Below, piece by piece: positions 53,391 through 63,584 of a stretch of DNA of 64,000 nucleotides; position 1 is the stretch's first letter; the number at the start of each line of letters is the position of its first letter. Both the position numbers and the translations under genes were made by a program. Under the pieces are notes generated by a model. The model was not told the DNA's origin. It did no database searches and saw only the letters and a program-made list of their open reading frames with translations. This stretch comes from Rhizobium esperanzae (GTDB lineage: Bacteria > Pseudomonadota > Alphaproteobacteria > Rhizobiales > Rhizobiaceae), in assembly GCF_002204185.1 (NCBI RefSeq), contig NZ_MXPU01000006.1, positions 124,001 to 188,000 on the forward strand, in the 5' to 3' direction.

Positions 53391-54461
53391 ATGGCACGTA
53401 TCACCCTCGATCATATTCGACACGCCTATGGGCCGAACCCGAAGAGCGAGAAGGACTACGCTCTCAAGGAAGTGCATCACGAGTGGAACGATGGCGGCGC
53501 CTATGCGCTGCTCGGACCTTCAGGCTGCGGAAAGACCTCGCTGCTCAATATCATTTCCGGCCTTATCCAGCCGTCCGAAGGGCGAATTCTCTTCGATGGA
53601 CACGATGTTACGGACCTGCCGACGCAACAGCGAAATATTGCGCAGGTATTCCAGTTTCCGGTCATCTACGACACGATGACCGTCTATGACAATCTGGCTT
53701 TCCCCTTGCGCAACCGCGGAGTGGCGGAGCCGGATGTTGATCGTCGTGTCCGCGAAATATTGGAGATGATCGATCTTGGAGGCTGGGCCAAGCGACGTGC
53801 CCGCGGTTTGACGGCGGACCAAAAGCAGAAGATTTCGCTCGGCCGCGGCCTCGTGCGCTCGGATGTGAACGCGATTCTCTTCGACGAGCCGCTCACTGTT
53901 ATCGATCCGCATATGAAATGGGTGCTGCGATCGCAGCTGAAGCGGCTGCATAAGCAGTTCGGTTTTACCATGGTCTATGTCACGCATGACCAGACGGAGG
54001 CGCTGACCTTCGCCGACAAGGTCGTGGTGATGTACGATGGCCAGATTGTGCAGATCGGCACGCCGGCCGAACTCTTCGAACGTCCGAGCCACACCTTCGT
54101 CGGCTACTTCATCGGTTCTCCGGGTATGAACTTCATGCCGGCCAAGGTGGAAGGCCGCACGGTTCGGGTCGGCGAGCATGCGCTGACGCTCGACTATGCG
54201 CCGAAAACGGCGGCAGCCGCCAAGGTAGAGCTTGGAATCCGGCCCGAGTTTGTTCGGGTCGGCCGCGAAGGCATGCCGGTGACCGTCAGCAAGGTGGAAG
54301 ACATCGGCCGGCAGAAGATCGTCCGCGCGCAGTTTGCCGGCCAGCCAATCGCGATCGTCGTTCCTGAGGACGAGGAAATTCCGGCTGATCCCCGGGTGAC
54401 CTTCGAGCCGTCGGGTATCAGTATCTATGCCGACTCTTGGCGCGCTGGACCGGAGGCTTGA
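53391..54461 (+). CDS. glpT: glycerol ABC importer ATPase GlpT
   Basis: A 356-residue ATPase. Walker A GPSGCGKT (42-49), Walker B ILFDEP (Glu166) and switch His199 (YVTHD) are intact, but the signature loop reads LTADQ (140-144) instead of LSGGQ. The C-terminal OB-like domain is present. It lies nine bases after glpS. Not the MFS glycerol-3-phosphate transporter GlpT of E. coli; the name follows the rhizobial glpSTPQUV set. Confidence 0.93.
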   Translation: MARITLDHIRHAYGPNPKSEKDYALKEVHHEWNDGGAYALLGPSGCGKTSLLNIISGLIQPSEGRILFDGHDVTDLPTQQRNIAQVFQFPVIYDTMTVYDNLAFPLRNRGVAEPDVDRRVREILEMIDLGGWAKRRARGLTADQKQKISLGRGLVRSDVNAILFDEPLTVIDPHMKWVLRSQLKRLHKQFGFTMVYVTHDQTEALTFADKVVVMYDGQIVQIGTPAELFERPSHTFVGYFIGSPGMNFMPAKVEGRTVRVGEHALTLDYAPKTAAAAKVELGIRPEFVRVGREGMPVTVSKVEDIGRQKIVRAQFAGQPIAIVVPEDEEIPADPRVTFEPSGISIYADSWRAGPEA

Positions 54462-54463
54462 TC

Positions 54464-55330
54464 ATGGAAAAAACCTGGAACAACAAAGCGTGGTTTCTGG
54501 TCCTGCCGGTCCTCGTGCTAGTGGCGTTCTCGGCCGTCATCCCCTTGATGACGGTTGTGAACTATTCCGTTCAGGACACTTTCGGAAACAACCAGTTCTT
54601 CTGGAACGGAACGGACTGGTTTACCCAAGTCCTGCATTCCGACCGTTTCTGGGCCGCCCTGCAGCGAAACCTGATTTTTTCGCTGATCATTCTCGCTCTC
54701 GAGATCCCGCTCGGTATCTTCATTGCGCTCAACATGCCAAAATCGGGCATTGGCGTGCCCGTGTGCCTGGTTCTGATGGCACTGCCACTGCTGATCCCGT
54801 GGAACGTTGTCGGCACGATCTGGCAGGTGTTCGGCCGCAACGACATTGGTTTGTTCGGCTATTACATCAATGCCATCGGCATCGATTACAACTATGTGCA
54901 GGATCCGCTCGATGCCTGGGTGACGATCATCATCATGGATGTCTGGCATTGGACGAGCTTGGTCGTCTTGCTCTGCTATGCCGGCCTCGTTTCCATTCCA
55001 GATGCCTTCTATCAGGCAGCCAAGATCGACGGTGCGTCTCGTTGGGCCGTATTCCGCTATATCCAACTGCCAAAGATGAAGCGCGTTCTTCTGATCGCCG
55101 TGCTGCTGCGTTTCATGGATAGTTTCATGATCTATACCGAGCCGTTTGTCGTTACGGGCGGCGGTCCGGGCAACTCGACCACTTTCCTGTCGATCGATCT
55201 GGTCAAAACCGCGCTCGGACAGTTTGACCTCGGTCCGGCCGCTGCCATGTCGCTGATCTATTTCCTCATCATCCTGCTGCTTTCGTGGGTGTTCTACACC
55301 GTCATGACAAGCCACGACGCGGAGAATTGA
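54464..55330 (+). CDS. glpP: glycerol ABC importer permease GlpP
   Basis: A 288-residue permease with six helices and EAA-like loop DAFYQAAKIDGASRWAVF. It starts two bases after the glpT stop, within one operon. Confidence 0.92.
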   Translation: MEKTWNNKAWFLVLPVLVLVAFSAVIPLMTVVNYSVQDTFGNNQFFWNGTDWFTQVLHSDRFWAALQRNLIFSLIILALEIPLGIFIALNMPKSGIGVPVCLVLMALPLLIPWNVVGTIWQVFGRNDIGLFGYYINAIGIDYNYVQDPLDAWVTIIIMDVWHWTSLVVLLCYAGLVSIPDAFYQAAKIDGASRWAVFRYIQLPKMKRVLLIAVLLRFMDSFMIYTEPFVVTGGGPGNSTTFLSIDLVKTALGQFDLGPAAAMSLIYFLIILLLSWVFYTVMTSHDAEN

Positions 55331-55331
55331 A

Positions 55332-56243
55332 ATGAGCGCCTCCAACGAAACGACAGCGAGCCGAAAAGTCTCGGGCGTTACCAATGTCGCAAGCGGTCTC
55401 TCCTCCGATGAGGTCAGCCGTCTGATGCGCCGGCGCGGCGAGGAATCGCGCTGGTGGTGGCTGGTTCCGACGATCTATATCTTCGTGCTGCTGCTGCCGA
55501 TCTACTGGCTCGTCAACATGAGCTTCAAGACCAATGCGGAAATCGTCAATTCTCTGACGCTTTATCCGCATAACCCGACGATCGCCAATTACGTGACGAT
55601 CTTTACGGAGAAAGCGTGGTATTCCGGCTATCTCAATTCGATCACTTATGTCGTCATGAACATGGTGATCTCGGTCGCGGTCGCGTTGCCGGCGGCCTAT
55701 GCCTTCTCCCGTTATCGGTTCCTCGGCGACAAGCATCTCTTCTTCTGGCTGCTGACGAACCGGATGGCGCCGCCGGCCGTCTTTGCCCTGCCGTTCTTCC
55801 AGCTCTATTCGGCGTTTGGACTGATCGATACGCACATCGCCGTGGCATTGGCCCATTGCCTCTTCAACGTGCCGCTGGCGGTCTGGATTCTTGAAGGCTT
55901 CATGTCGGGCGTGCCGAAGGAAATCGACGAAACGGCTTATATCGACGGCTACTCGTTCCCACGATTCTTCCTGAAGATCTTCACGCCGCTGATCGCGAGC
56001 GGCATCGGTGTCGCCTGCTTCTTCTGCTTCATGTTCTCCTGGGTCGAGTTGCTGATCGCAAGGACGTTGACGACGACCGACGCGAAGCCGATCGCTGCCA
56101 CCATGACCCGTACCGTCTCGGCATCCGGCATGGATTGGGGTCTGCTCGCCGCTGCGGGTGTTGTGACCTTGATCCCAGGGGCGCTGGTGATCTGGTTCGT
56201 GCGCAATTACATCGCCAAGGGCTTCGCCCTGGGGAGGGTTTGA
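55332..56243 (+). CDS. glpQ: glycerol ABC importer permease GlpQ
   Basis: A 303-residue permease with six helices and EAA loop EIDETAYIDGYSFPRFF. It starts one base after the glpP stop; its stop overlaps the glpU start (TGATG). Not the glycerophosphodiesterase GlpQ of E. coli. Confidence 0.92.
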   Translation: MSASNETTASRKVSGVTNVASGLSSDEVSRLMRRRGEESRWWWLVPTIYIFVLLLPIYWLVNMSFKTNAEIVNSLTLYPHNPTIANYVTIFTEKAWYSGYLNSITYVVMNMVISVAVALPAAYAFSRYRFLGDKHLFFWLLTNRMAPPAVFALPFFQLYSAFGLIDTHIAVALAHCLFNVPLAVWILEGFMSGVPKEIDETAYIDGYSFPRFFLKIFTPLIASGIGVACFFCFMFSWVELLIARTLTTTDAKPIAATMTRTVSASGMDWGLLAAAGVVTLIPGALVIWFVRNYIAKGFALGRV

Positions 56244-56539
56244 TGAGCTTTTCGCTTCCCGATTTTTCATGGATGGCATGGACCTGGCCGACGGCCGCTT
56301 TCTTCATCGTCATCGTATTGCTGCTGATCGGCATGGGGGTCTGGGAGTATGCCGTGCCGGGCGGCAACCCGCGGATCGGAATCCTACGCTTCGAGACGAC
56401 GCGCGGTGACCGGCTTTTCCTTTCGCTGCTCGGCAGCGCCTTTATCCATCTTGCCTGGCTTGGTCTCGCGGGATCAAGCCTCTGGTGGGCTCTCGCCCTC
56501 TCCGTCGTCTACGCCGTCGGCGTATTCCGTTACGTGTGA
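56243..56539 (+). CDS. glpU: small membrane protein GlpU (DUF2160)
   Basis: A 98-residue protein with two or three helices (about 15-35, 60-75, 78-95) and a central GNPRIGILRFETTRGDRLF segment. It matches the DUF2160 component conserved between permease and binding-protein genes in rhizobial glycerol transporters. Its role is not known; perhaps complex assembly. Confidence 0.88.
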   Translation: MSFSLPDFSWMAWTWPTAAFFIVIVLLLIGMGVWEYAVPGGNPRIGILRFETTRGDRLFLSLLGSAFIHLAWLGLAGSSLWWALALSVVYAVGVFRYV

Positions 56540-56619
56540 GGCAAGCTGATGCAGATGGCCGGGGTATTTCTGGCCACCTGAGACGTGAAGACTGCAATCG
56601 CAAACCCTGGGAGGACATT

Positions 56620-58344
56620 ATGCGAAGGCATTTATTGACGACGACAGCAGCGGTACTGCTGGCCATGACCGGGTCGGCCTATGCCGGCATGGACGAGGCA
56701 AAGACTTTCCTGGATAAAGAGATCGGCGACATGTCGACGCTCTCTCGCGCCGACCAGGAAAAGGAAATGCAGTGGTTCGTCGATGCTGCGAAGCCCTTCG
56801 CCGGCATGGAGATCAAGGTCGTTTCGGAAACCTTGACCACCCACAAGTATGAGTCCGAGGTTCTGGCTCCGGCCTTTACTGCGATCACCGGCATCAAGGT
56901 CACGCACGACGTCATTCAAGAGGGCGACGTTGTCGAGAAGATCCAGACACAGATGCAGACCGGTCAGAACCTTTATGACGGCTGGGTCAACGACTCCGAC
57001 CTGATCGGGACCCACTGGCGCTATCAGCAGGTGCGCAACCTGACTGACTGGATGGCCGGCGAAGGCAAGGACGTTACCAACCCCGGCCTCGATATCGACG
57101 ACTTCATCGGCACCAAGTTCACGACGGCGCCGGATAAAAAGCTCTACCAGCTTCCTGACCAGCAGTTCGCCAACCTCTACTGGTTCCGCTACGACTGGTT
57201 CAACGACGAGAAGAACAAGGCCGATTTCAAGGCTAAATACGGCTACGACCTCGGCGTTCCGGTCAACTGGTCGGCCTACGAGGACATTGCTGAATTCTTT
57301 ACCGGCCGTGACGAGAACGGCAAAAAGGTCTTCGGCCACATGGACTACGGCAAGAAGGACCCGTCGCTCGGCTGGCGCTTCACCGACGCCTGGCTTTCCA
57401 TGGCCGGCAACGGCGACAAGGGCCTGCCGAACGGTCTTCCGGTCGACGAATGGGGTATCAAGGTCGACGAAAAGTCGCGTCCCGTCGGCTCATGCGTCGC
57501 GCGCGGCGGTGATACCAACGGCCCGGCGTCCGTCTACTCGATCCAGAAATATCTCGATTGGTTGAAGGCCTACGCACCGCCGGAAGCTCAGGGCATGACC
57601 TTCTCGGAATCCGGTCCGGTTCCGGCACAGGGTAACGTCGCGCAGCAGATCTTCTGGTACACGGCGTTTACAGCAGACATGGTCAAGCCTGGCCTGCCTG
57701 TCATGAACGAGGACGGTACGCCGAAATGGCGCATGGCACCGAGCCCACATGGCGTCTACTGGAAAGACGGCATGAAGCTTGGTTATCAGGACGTCGGTTC
57801 CTGGACGCTGATGAAGTCGACTCCGACGGACCGTGCGAAAGCGGCCTGGCTCTATGCGCAGTTCGTGACCTCCAAGACGGTTGACGTGAAGAAGAGCCAG
57901 CTCGGTCTCACCTTCATCCGCGAATCCACCATTCGCGACAAGAGCTTCACGGAGCGTGCTCCGAAGCTCGGCGGTCTGATCGAGTTCTATCGTTCGCCTG
58001 CGCGTGTTCAGTGGTCGCCAACCGGTACCAACGTTCCGGACTATCCGAAGCTGGCTCAGCTTTGGTGGCAGGCAATCGGCGATGCGTCCTCCGGTGCGAA
58101 GACACCGCAGGAAGCCATGGATTCTCTCTGCGGCGAGCAGGAGAAGGTCATGGGTCGTATCGAGAAATCGGGCGTCCAGGGCGATATCGGCCCGAAGCTG
58201 GCCGAAGAGCATGATCTCGCTTATTGGAACGCGGATGCGGTGAAGAAGGGCAACCTTGCGCCGCAGCTGAAGATCGAGAACGAGAAGGAAAAGCCGGTCA
58301 CCGTCAACTACGACGAACTCGTCAAGAGCTGGCAGTCGAAGTAA
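56620..58344 (+). CDS. glpV: glycerol-binding periplasmic protein GlpV
   Basis: A 574-residue extracellular solute-binding protein, large for family 1, with a Sec leader (MRRHLLTTTAAVLLAMTGSAYA). It delivers glycerol to GlpPQ. The ATG lies eight bases after GGGAGG. Followed by two hairpins before glpK, which may set its mRNA level above that of glpK. Confidence 0.93.
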   Translation: MRRHLLTTTAAVLLAMTGSAYAGMDEAKTFLDKEIGDMSTLSRADQEKEMQWFVDAAKPFAGMEIKVVSETLTTHKYESEVLAPAFTAITGIKVTHDVIQEGDVVEKIQTQMQTGQNLYDGWVNDSDLIGTHWRYQQVRNLTDWMAGEGKDVTNPGLDIDDFIGTKFTTAPDKKLYQLPDQQFANLYWFRYDWFNDEKNKADFKAKYGYDLGVPVNWSAYEDIAEFFTGRDENGKKVFGHMDYGKKDPSLGWRFTDAWLSMAGNGDKGLPNGLPVDEWGIKVDEKSRPVGSCVARGGDTNGPASVYSIQKYLDWLKAYAPPEAQGMTFSESGPVPAQGNVAQQIFWYTAFTADMVKPGLPVMNEDGTPKWRMAPSPHGVYWKDGMKLGYQDVGSWTLMKSTPTDRAKAAWLYAQFVTSKTVDVKKSQLGLTFIRESTIRDKSFTERAPKLGGLIEFYRSPARVQWSPTGTNVPDYPKLAQLWWQAIGDASSGAKTPQEAMDSLCGEQEKVMGRIEKSGVQGDIGPKLAEEHDLAYWNADAVKKGNLAPQLKIENEKEKPVTVNYDELVKSWQSK

Positions 58345-58353
58345 GGCGGACCT

Positions 58354-58414
58354 CGGCCGGAGGCGACGAGGCTTCCGGCCGTTCACTTCCCGCCACCGGC
58401 AGCAGGCCGGTGGC
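58354..58414 (+). other. twin hairpins between glpV and glpK
   Basis: Hairpin 1: 11-bp stem 58354-58364 with 58371-58381 (one G-U). Hairpin 2: 8-bp stem 58392-58399 with 58407-58414 (GCCACCGG). No T tracts follow, so partial termination or 3' protection of glpV mRNA is likelier than full stop. Confidence 0.6.
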
Positions 58415-58491
58415 ACTCACAATCTTTCTCTCATGAAATCCCCGCATCCGCCCTCCTGGGCGGAGCGGTTTCGTGCGAGCCGGAGACGGAT

Positions 58492-59994
58492 ATGAGCGGC
58501 TATATTCTTTCGATCGACCAGGGTACGACGTCTTCACGCGCCATCATCTTCGATGGCGACATGAAAATGGCCGGCTCGGCGCAGGCGGAGATCACCCAAT
58601 ATTATCCGCAGCCCGGATGGGTGGAGCATGACGCCGCCGAAATCTGGCAGTCCGTCCTTAATACAGTGCGCAAGGCGATCGCCGATGCCGGCATCGATGC
58701 CGCCGTGATCGCGGCGATCGGCATCACCAATCAACGTGAGACGGCGGTCGTCTGGGATCGCAAATCCGGCACGCCGCTTCACCGCGCGATCGTCTGGCAG
58801 GACAGGCGCACCGCCGAAATGTGCGAGAGCCTGAAGGCCGACGGATATGAGAAGCTGTTTTCCGCCAAGACCGGCCTGCTGCTCGACCCGTATTTCTCGG
58901 GAACGAAGCTGCGCTGGCTGCTCGACAATGTCGATGGCCTGCGCGAGAAGGCCGAGGCGGGCGAGGTCTGCTTCGGCACGATCGACAGCTGGCTGATCTA
59001 CAAGCTTACTGATGGTCGTGTGCACGCCACCGATGCGACCAACGCGTCGCGAACGCTGCTCTACAATATCGATGACGGCGCATGGGACGAGGAGCTTCTC
59101 GGCATTCTCGGCATTCCCTCAGCCATGCTGCCCGAAGTCAGGGAATGCGCCGATGATTTCGGCCTAGTCGACGAGGCTCTGTTCGGGGCCGCGCTTCCGA
59201 TCCTCGGTGTCGCCGGCGACCAGCAGGCGGCGGCCGTCGGCAATGCCTGCTTTGAGCCGGGCATGATGAAATCCACCTATGGCACCGGCTGCTTCGCTCT
59301 GTTGAACACCGGCCGGGACCGTGTTTCCTCCTCCAACCGCATGCTGACGACCATTGCCTGCCGGCTCGACGGCGAGACGACCTATGCGTTGGAAGGCTCC
59401 ATCTTCATTGCGGGTGCCGCCGTACAATGGCTGCGCGACGGCCTCGGTATCATCAGCCAGGCTTCCGAGGCCGGGGTTCTTGCGACCAAGGCGGACCCCG
59501 GCCAGCAGGTCTATATCGTTCCGGCCTTCACCGGCCTCGGCGCGCCCTATTGGGACCCGGGCGCGCGCGGCGCGATCTTCGGCCTGACGCGCAACAGCGG
59601 CCCGGCGGAATTTGCCCGCGCCGTGCTCGAGTCCGTCGCCTATCAGACGCTCGACCTGCTGGTGGCGATGAAGAAGGACTGGGGCGCTAACCAGTTGGAA
59701 ACGGTATTGCGCGTCGATGGCGGCATGGCGGCTTCGGATTGGACGATGCAGTGCCTGGCCAACATCACGGGAAATCCGGTCGACCGCTCGGCGATCCGCG
59801 AGACGACGGCGCTGGGCGCCGCCTGGCTCGCCGGCTCGAAAGCCGGTATCTGGCCGGGCAGGCGGGAGTTCGCGCGGGCCTGGGCCTGCGACCGCCGCTT
59901 CAATCCCTCGATGGAGGAGGGCGAGCGGCAGGCCAAGATCATCGGTTGGAAGAGCGCCGTGTCGCGCATGATTTCGGACACAGCGGCGGGATAG
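58492..59994 (+). CDS. glpK: glycerol kinase
   Basis: A 500-residue FGGY kinase: phosphorylates glycerol with ATP to glycerol 3-phosphate. Phosphate-1 motif [12 protein letters not shown], the INQRET-equivalent [12 protein letters not shown], adenosine-binding [12 protein letters not shown] and [12 protein letters not shown] near the C terminus are present. GGAGACGGAT precedes the ATG. Last gene of the glp locus; its product is the likely GlpR inducer and the GlpD substrate. Confidence 0.97.
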   Translation: MSGYILSIDQGTTSSRAIIFDGDMKMAGSAQAEITQYYPQPGWVEHDAAEIWQSVLNTVRKAIADAGIDAAVIAAIGITNQRETAVVWDRKSGTPLHRAIVWQDRRTAEMCESLKADGYEKLFSAKTGLLLDPYFSGTKLRWLLDNVDGLREKAEAGEVCFGTIDSWLIYKLTDGRVHATDATNASRTLLYNIDDGAWDEELLGILGIPSAMLPEVRECADDFGLVDEALFGAALPILGVAGDQQAAAVGNACFEPGMMKSTYGTGCFALLNTGRDRVSSSNRMLTTIACRLDGETTYALEGSIFIAGAAVQWLRDGLGIISQASEAGVLATKADPGQQVYIVPAFTGLGAPYWDPGARGAIFGLTRNSGPAEFARAVLESVAYQTLDLLVAMKKDWGANQLETVLRVDGGMAASDWTMQCLANITGNPVDRSAIRETTALGAAWLAGSKAGIWPGRREFARAWACDRRFNPSMEEGERQAKIIGWKSAVSRMISDTAAG

Positions 59995-60096
59995 CGCCGG
60001 ATCGGGTTTGGACTGTCTGACGCAGGCATGTGCCCAGAGGGCGTTCGGCGTATGCCATGGCCGCCTGTCATCGCCTGTCAGGCGGCCCTATCCTTG

Positions 60097-60959
60097 TTAT
60101 TCGCCCATGGTCTCCTGAACGTCGGCGAGATCAATGCCATGGGTGTCAAACCACCAATCCGCACTCATGGCGGAATAGCGGTCACGCAGGCGCAGATATT
60201 TAGCGCGGAGCCGCGTCTGGCGTTCGACCTCGTCCTTAAAAAAGGGATGGTCGAGCGCGCCGCCCATTTTATGGATGCGGCGGAGCAATTTGCGCAGAAC
60301 ATATCCCTGCTCCTTGTTGCCCGGCCGATAACCGCTCTCCACGATCGTCATGACCGTCTCGCGCAATGTGTCAAGCGCATCGCTTTGCGGCGTGCCGTTG
60401 ACGATCATGTCGAGACGCTCCGCGCCAAAGCCGACGTCTATGCAGCTTCCGAGCGGATTGACGATGTTTCCAATCTCGACGCCATCCTTGTAGAACTCGG
60501 TACAGTATCCGGTGATGCTGCCATCGCTCCAAATGCATTCCGGATCTGGAATGACGGGCACGCGCCCGCGATAGAGCGGTGTCCATTCGAAAAGGCGGTC
60601 CGGATGGATCGTTACGTGATCCGGCATGAAGCCCAGCGTTCCCAGAAACGCAAGCCAGAAGTCGATGGCATCGCCGACTGTCATTTCTCTGAAGGAGAAA
60701 AGCCCGAGCATGGTGAAGTGGAGAAGATGAGTCCCGTCGCCGATCTCATCGAGGTCGCCCATGCGCAGGCAAGCCTGGCTGTTTGCGACGGTTCCACGAT
60801 ATGAAGGATCGGAGAAGAGAGATTTGTACCGCTGCATTCCAGCGCTGCAGAAGAGCGTTGTATCGTCGTGCGGCCGTACGGATTCAATGCATGTGAAATC
60901 GATGCCTTTGGAAAGGCAGAAGTCTTGATAGTGCTGGATCAGGCGTCCCGCGATGACAT
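60097..60959 (-). CDS. alanyl-tRNA-synthetase-like catalytic domain protein, 5' end irregular
   Basis: About 287 residues corresponding to the class II catalytic core of AlaRS: PHDDTTLFCSAGMQRYKSLF (motif 1 region), SQACLRMGDLDEIGDGTHLLHFTMLG (motif 2), CTEFY, SCIDVGFGAERLD (motif 3), then GYVLRKLLRRI and WFDTHGIDL. The editing and C-Ala domains are absent, so it cannot be a housekeeping synthetase. The only good start (ATG at 60959 after AAAGGAGG) is one frame off and would stop after six codons; the domain frame itself has no ATG, GTG or TTG near. Either a frameshift has broken it or initiation is unusual. Confidence 0.7.
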
Positions 60960-61087
60960 AGGCAACCTCCTTTGCTGTTCGTGCCTTTCTGCAAGATAGC
61001 GATATCGCGCGTCTGCGGCAATCTGCCGGCACCAAAGGCAGAGCATGATGACGCTGTCCTGCATCTGCGCAGCTCAGGATCTTGTAA

Positions 61088-62077
61088 TTACGTCCTCTGC
61101 CGTGGCGAGCGGGCCATGAGTCTCGCATAGGCGATTGCCGAGAGCATATTGACGTGATTGGCCTTACCGGTACCGGCAATGTCGAAGGCGGTGCCGTGAT
61201 CCACCGAGACACGGTCGATCGGCAGGCCGAGCGAGACGTTTACGGCCGTCTCGAAGGCGACAAGCTTGATCGGGATATGGCCCTGATCGTGATACTGGGC
61301 AATGACCAGATCAAAGGCGCCGTTATAGGCGCGGGCGAAGACCGTGTCGGCGGAGATCGGGCCAATAACGTCGATACCCCTGGCCTGCGCCTGCTCGACG
61401 GCCGGCGCCAGGAATTCCATGTCCTCGGTGCCGAACAGGCCGTTTTCGCCGCAATGCGGATTGAGGCCGGCAACGGCGATGCGCGCTTTCTTGCCGAGGC
61501 GCAGGAAATGGCGGTGGCCAGCCTCGATGGTGGCGAGCACCCGCTCGGTCTTGGCGCGTTCGATCGCGCCCTTCAGCGAGATATGGGTCGAGACATGGAT
61601 GGTGTTCAGCCGCTCGGAAGCAAGCAGCATGAAGGAGCTCTTCGAGCCTGTGAGGTGTGCGAGAAGCCCGGTATGGCCGTCATGGTGATGGCCGGCAAGG
61701 TTCATCGCTTCCTTATTGATCGGCGCGGTGACGATGACATCGGCCTGCCCGGACATGGCAAGATCGACGGCGCGGGTGATGTAGCGCACCGACGCATCGC
61801 CGGCGACGGGGCTGACCTTGCCGATCTCGGGCAGGGCCGCGCCGAGCGGAACTTCATCGACGGCGATCCTGTCATCGCCGGGGGTATCGGCCGGCCCGAA
61901 TTTCAGCCCGGTGCCGCTGACACGGTCGGCGCGTTCCAGCGCTTCGACATTGCCGATGATGACGAAATCGCGGCGCTCTTCGCTCGGAAGAGCCGCTAGG
62001 GCCTTGACGATCACCTCGGGGCCGACGCCGGCGGGATCACCGAGCGTGACGGCGACTTTCGCATTTCTATCCATCAT
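61088..62077 (-). CDS. pdxA2: PdxA-family dehydrogenase (PdxA2, 4-phospho-D-threonate/erythronate type)
   Basis: A 329-residue metal- and NAD-dependent oxidoreductase of the PdxA family. [12 protein letters not shown] at the N terminus, the metal-His stretches [12 protein letters not shown] and [12 protein letters not shown], and [12 protein letters not shown] are all present. PdxA proper serves vitamin B6 synthesis; paralogues oxidise and decarboxylate 4-phospho-D-threonate or -erythronate. The neighbouring iron-type dehydrogenase, and no pdxJ, favour the catabolic paralogue. Confidence 0.8.
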   Translation of the reverse strand: MMDRNAKVAVTLGDPAGVGPEVIVKALAALPSEERRDFVIIGNVEALERADRVSGTGLKFGPADTPGDDRIAVDEVPLGAALPEIGKVSPVAGDASVRYITRAVDLAMSGQADVIVTAPINKEAMNLAGHHHDGHTGLLAHLTGSKSSFMLLASERLNTIHVSTHISLKGAIERAKTERVLATIEAGHRHFLRLGKKARIAVAGLNPHCGENGLFGTEDMEFLAPAVEQAQARGIDVIGPISADTVFARAYNGAFDLVIAQYHDQGHIPIKLVAFETAVNVSLGLPIDRVSVDHGTAFDIAGTGKANHVNMLSAIAYARLMARSPRQRT

Positions 62078-62104
62078 CGAAGTCCCTTCTGAAAACCGCG
62101 CCGC

Positions 62105-63238
62105 CTAAAAAGCGGCTGCGTAAATCGAGCGAATGTCGGCGCGGGTAAGATCGCGCGGATTGTTGTCGAGCAGGCGGCGAATGGCAAAGGCGTCGTCGGC
62201 CATGGCGTCGAGATCGCTTTCCGGCACGCCGAGGCCTGACAGTTTCATCTCGATGCCGAGTTCGGCGCAGAAAGCATAGGCCGCATCGAAGACGGGGCCT
62301 GAGTTTTCCGAGGTTTGACGCCCAAGCGCTGCCATCACCGCTTTCGTCTTCTCGGGCGCAGACGGCGTGTTGAAGGCGAGAACATGCGGGAAGATCAGCG
62401 CATTCGCAGCGCCATGCGCCACATGCCAGCGTGTGCCGAGCGGATAAGCCAGCGCATGGCCGCCGGCGGTATTGACCGGACCGAGGCAGAAGCCGCCATA
62501 GAGCGAGGCGAGCGACAGGCCGGAGCGCGCTTCGGCATCGTTGCCGTCCCTGACGGCGCGGGCGAGATATTTGCCGACCAGCCGCGTTCCCTCGATCGCG
62601 TAGATATCGACCATCGGATGGGCCTTGCGATTGGTGAACGCCTCGACGCAATGGGCCATGGCGTCGACGCCGGTGGCGGCCGTCGTGCGCGGCGGCACGC
62701 TGAAGGTGAGCGCCGGATCGATGACGGCGATATCGGCTAGCATATGCAGGCTTTCGACAGCGAGCTTCGCCATCGTCCTGGGGTCGGTGACGAGCGCGCG
62801 GATGCCCGCCTCGCTGCCGGTGCCCGATGTTGTCGGCACCTGGGCGAGCGCCACCTTGCGCGGCCCGTGCACCTTGTTCGGGCCGACGACGTCATGCAGC
62901 GTCTGTGCGGAGCCGGCAAGAACGGCGGCGAGTTTTGCCAGATCCATGGCGCTGCCGCCGCCGAAGCCGACGATCAGTTCGGCGTCGGCGCCGTTGGCCG
63001 CCGCCAGGACTTTTTCGAGATTGGCGGTATCCGGCTCGGGCGTCACTTCGGCAAAGACCGTCACCCCGCCCTTTAATTCCAGCAGGTCGATGCGCGAGGC
63101 ATTGAAAGCATCGGAGATGACGAGCGTGCGCCTATAACCCTTTTCGGCAGCCCATTTGCCGAGCTTTGCCGCCGTGCCGATGCCGAATTCGATCAGATGC
63201 GGCCGAACGATCGTGATTGGCGAATCCAAGCTGGCCAT
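62105..63238 (-). CDS. iron-containing alcohol dehydrogenase
   Basis: A 377-residue group III dehydrogenase. NAD motif GGGSAMDLAK, the PTTSGTGSEA loop and the metal-binding residues in DAMAHCVEAF and the GGHALAYPLG...HVAHG stretch are present. Start at 63238 has AGGAGG; a GTG/ATG further up is less good. The stop lies 28 bases before pdxA2, so the two form an operon. Substrate probably a small polyol or hydroxyacid; some relatives act on maleylacetate. Confidence 0.9.
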   Translation of the reverse strand: MASLDSPITIVRPHLIEFGIGTAAKLGKWAAEKGYRRTLVISDAFNASRIDLLELKGGVTVFAEVTPEPDTANLEKVLAAANGADAELIVGFGGGSAMDLAKLAAVLAGSAQTLHDVVGPNKVHGPRKVALAQVPTTSGTGSEAGIRALVTDPRTMAKLAVESLHMLADIAVIDPALTFSVPPRTTAATGVDAMAHCVEAFTNRKAHPMVDIYAIEGTRLVGKYLARAVRDGNDAEARSGLSLASLYGGFCLGPVNTAGGHALAYPLGTRWHVAHGAANALIFPHVLAFNTPSAPEKTKAVMAALGRQTSENSGPVFDAAYAFCAELGIEMKLSGLGVPESDLDAMADDAFAIRRLLDNNPRDLTRADIRSIYAAAF

Positions 63239-63584
63239 GAACCAGTCCTCCTGCAAGATCTTGCGGCGATAGTGTCACTCCATTTATTGTAAAGTTGTAA
63301 TATCAATGTCAAGCCGACAATCCAGATCGGCGGAAATTTTATCGCCGAGCATGTCGCAGAACAGGCCTACGGCCATTTCTGCGTTCCAGTATATGATTTA
63401 ACATCAGATGCTTATAATGTGTGTGGATCGAACGGTCGGTTAAAAGGTTAGCCGCCATCATGTCGGCGGCGGCGAGGCCAAACCTGTTGTCAAATCCTCG
63501 GCGTGACCGGCCGATCTCCCTGTGTCCCGCATGGTCTCATGCGGGATCGGAAAGCAGATTTACAATTCCAGGCCGGCATTTTGC
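63239..63584. other. intergenic region with AT-rich promoter-like stretch and hairpin
   Basis: 346 bases between the dehydrogenase start and the sialidase stop. Bases 63280-63320 and 63385-63425 are AT-rich, a likely promoter zone for the dehydrogenase/pdxA2 pair. A 9-bp hairpin (TCCCGCATG, 63525-63533 with 63538-63546) about 40 bases past the sialidase stop could end that transcript. No gene seen. Confidence 0.5.
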
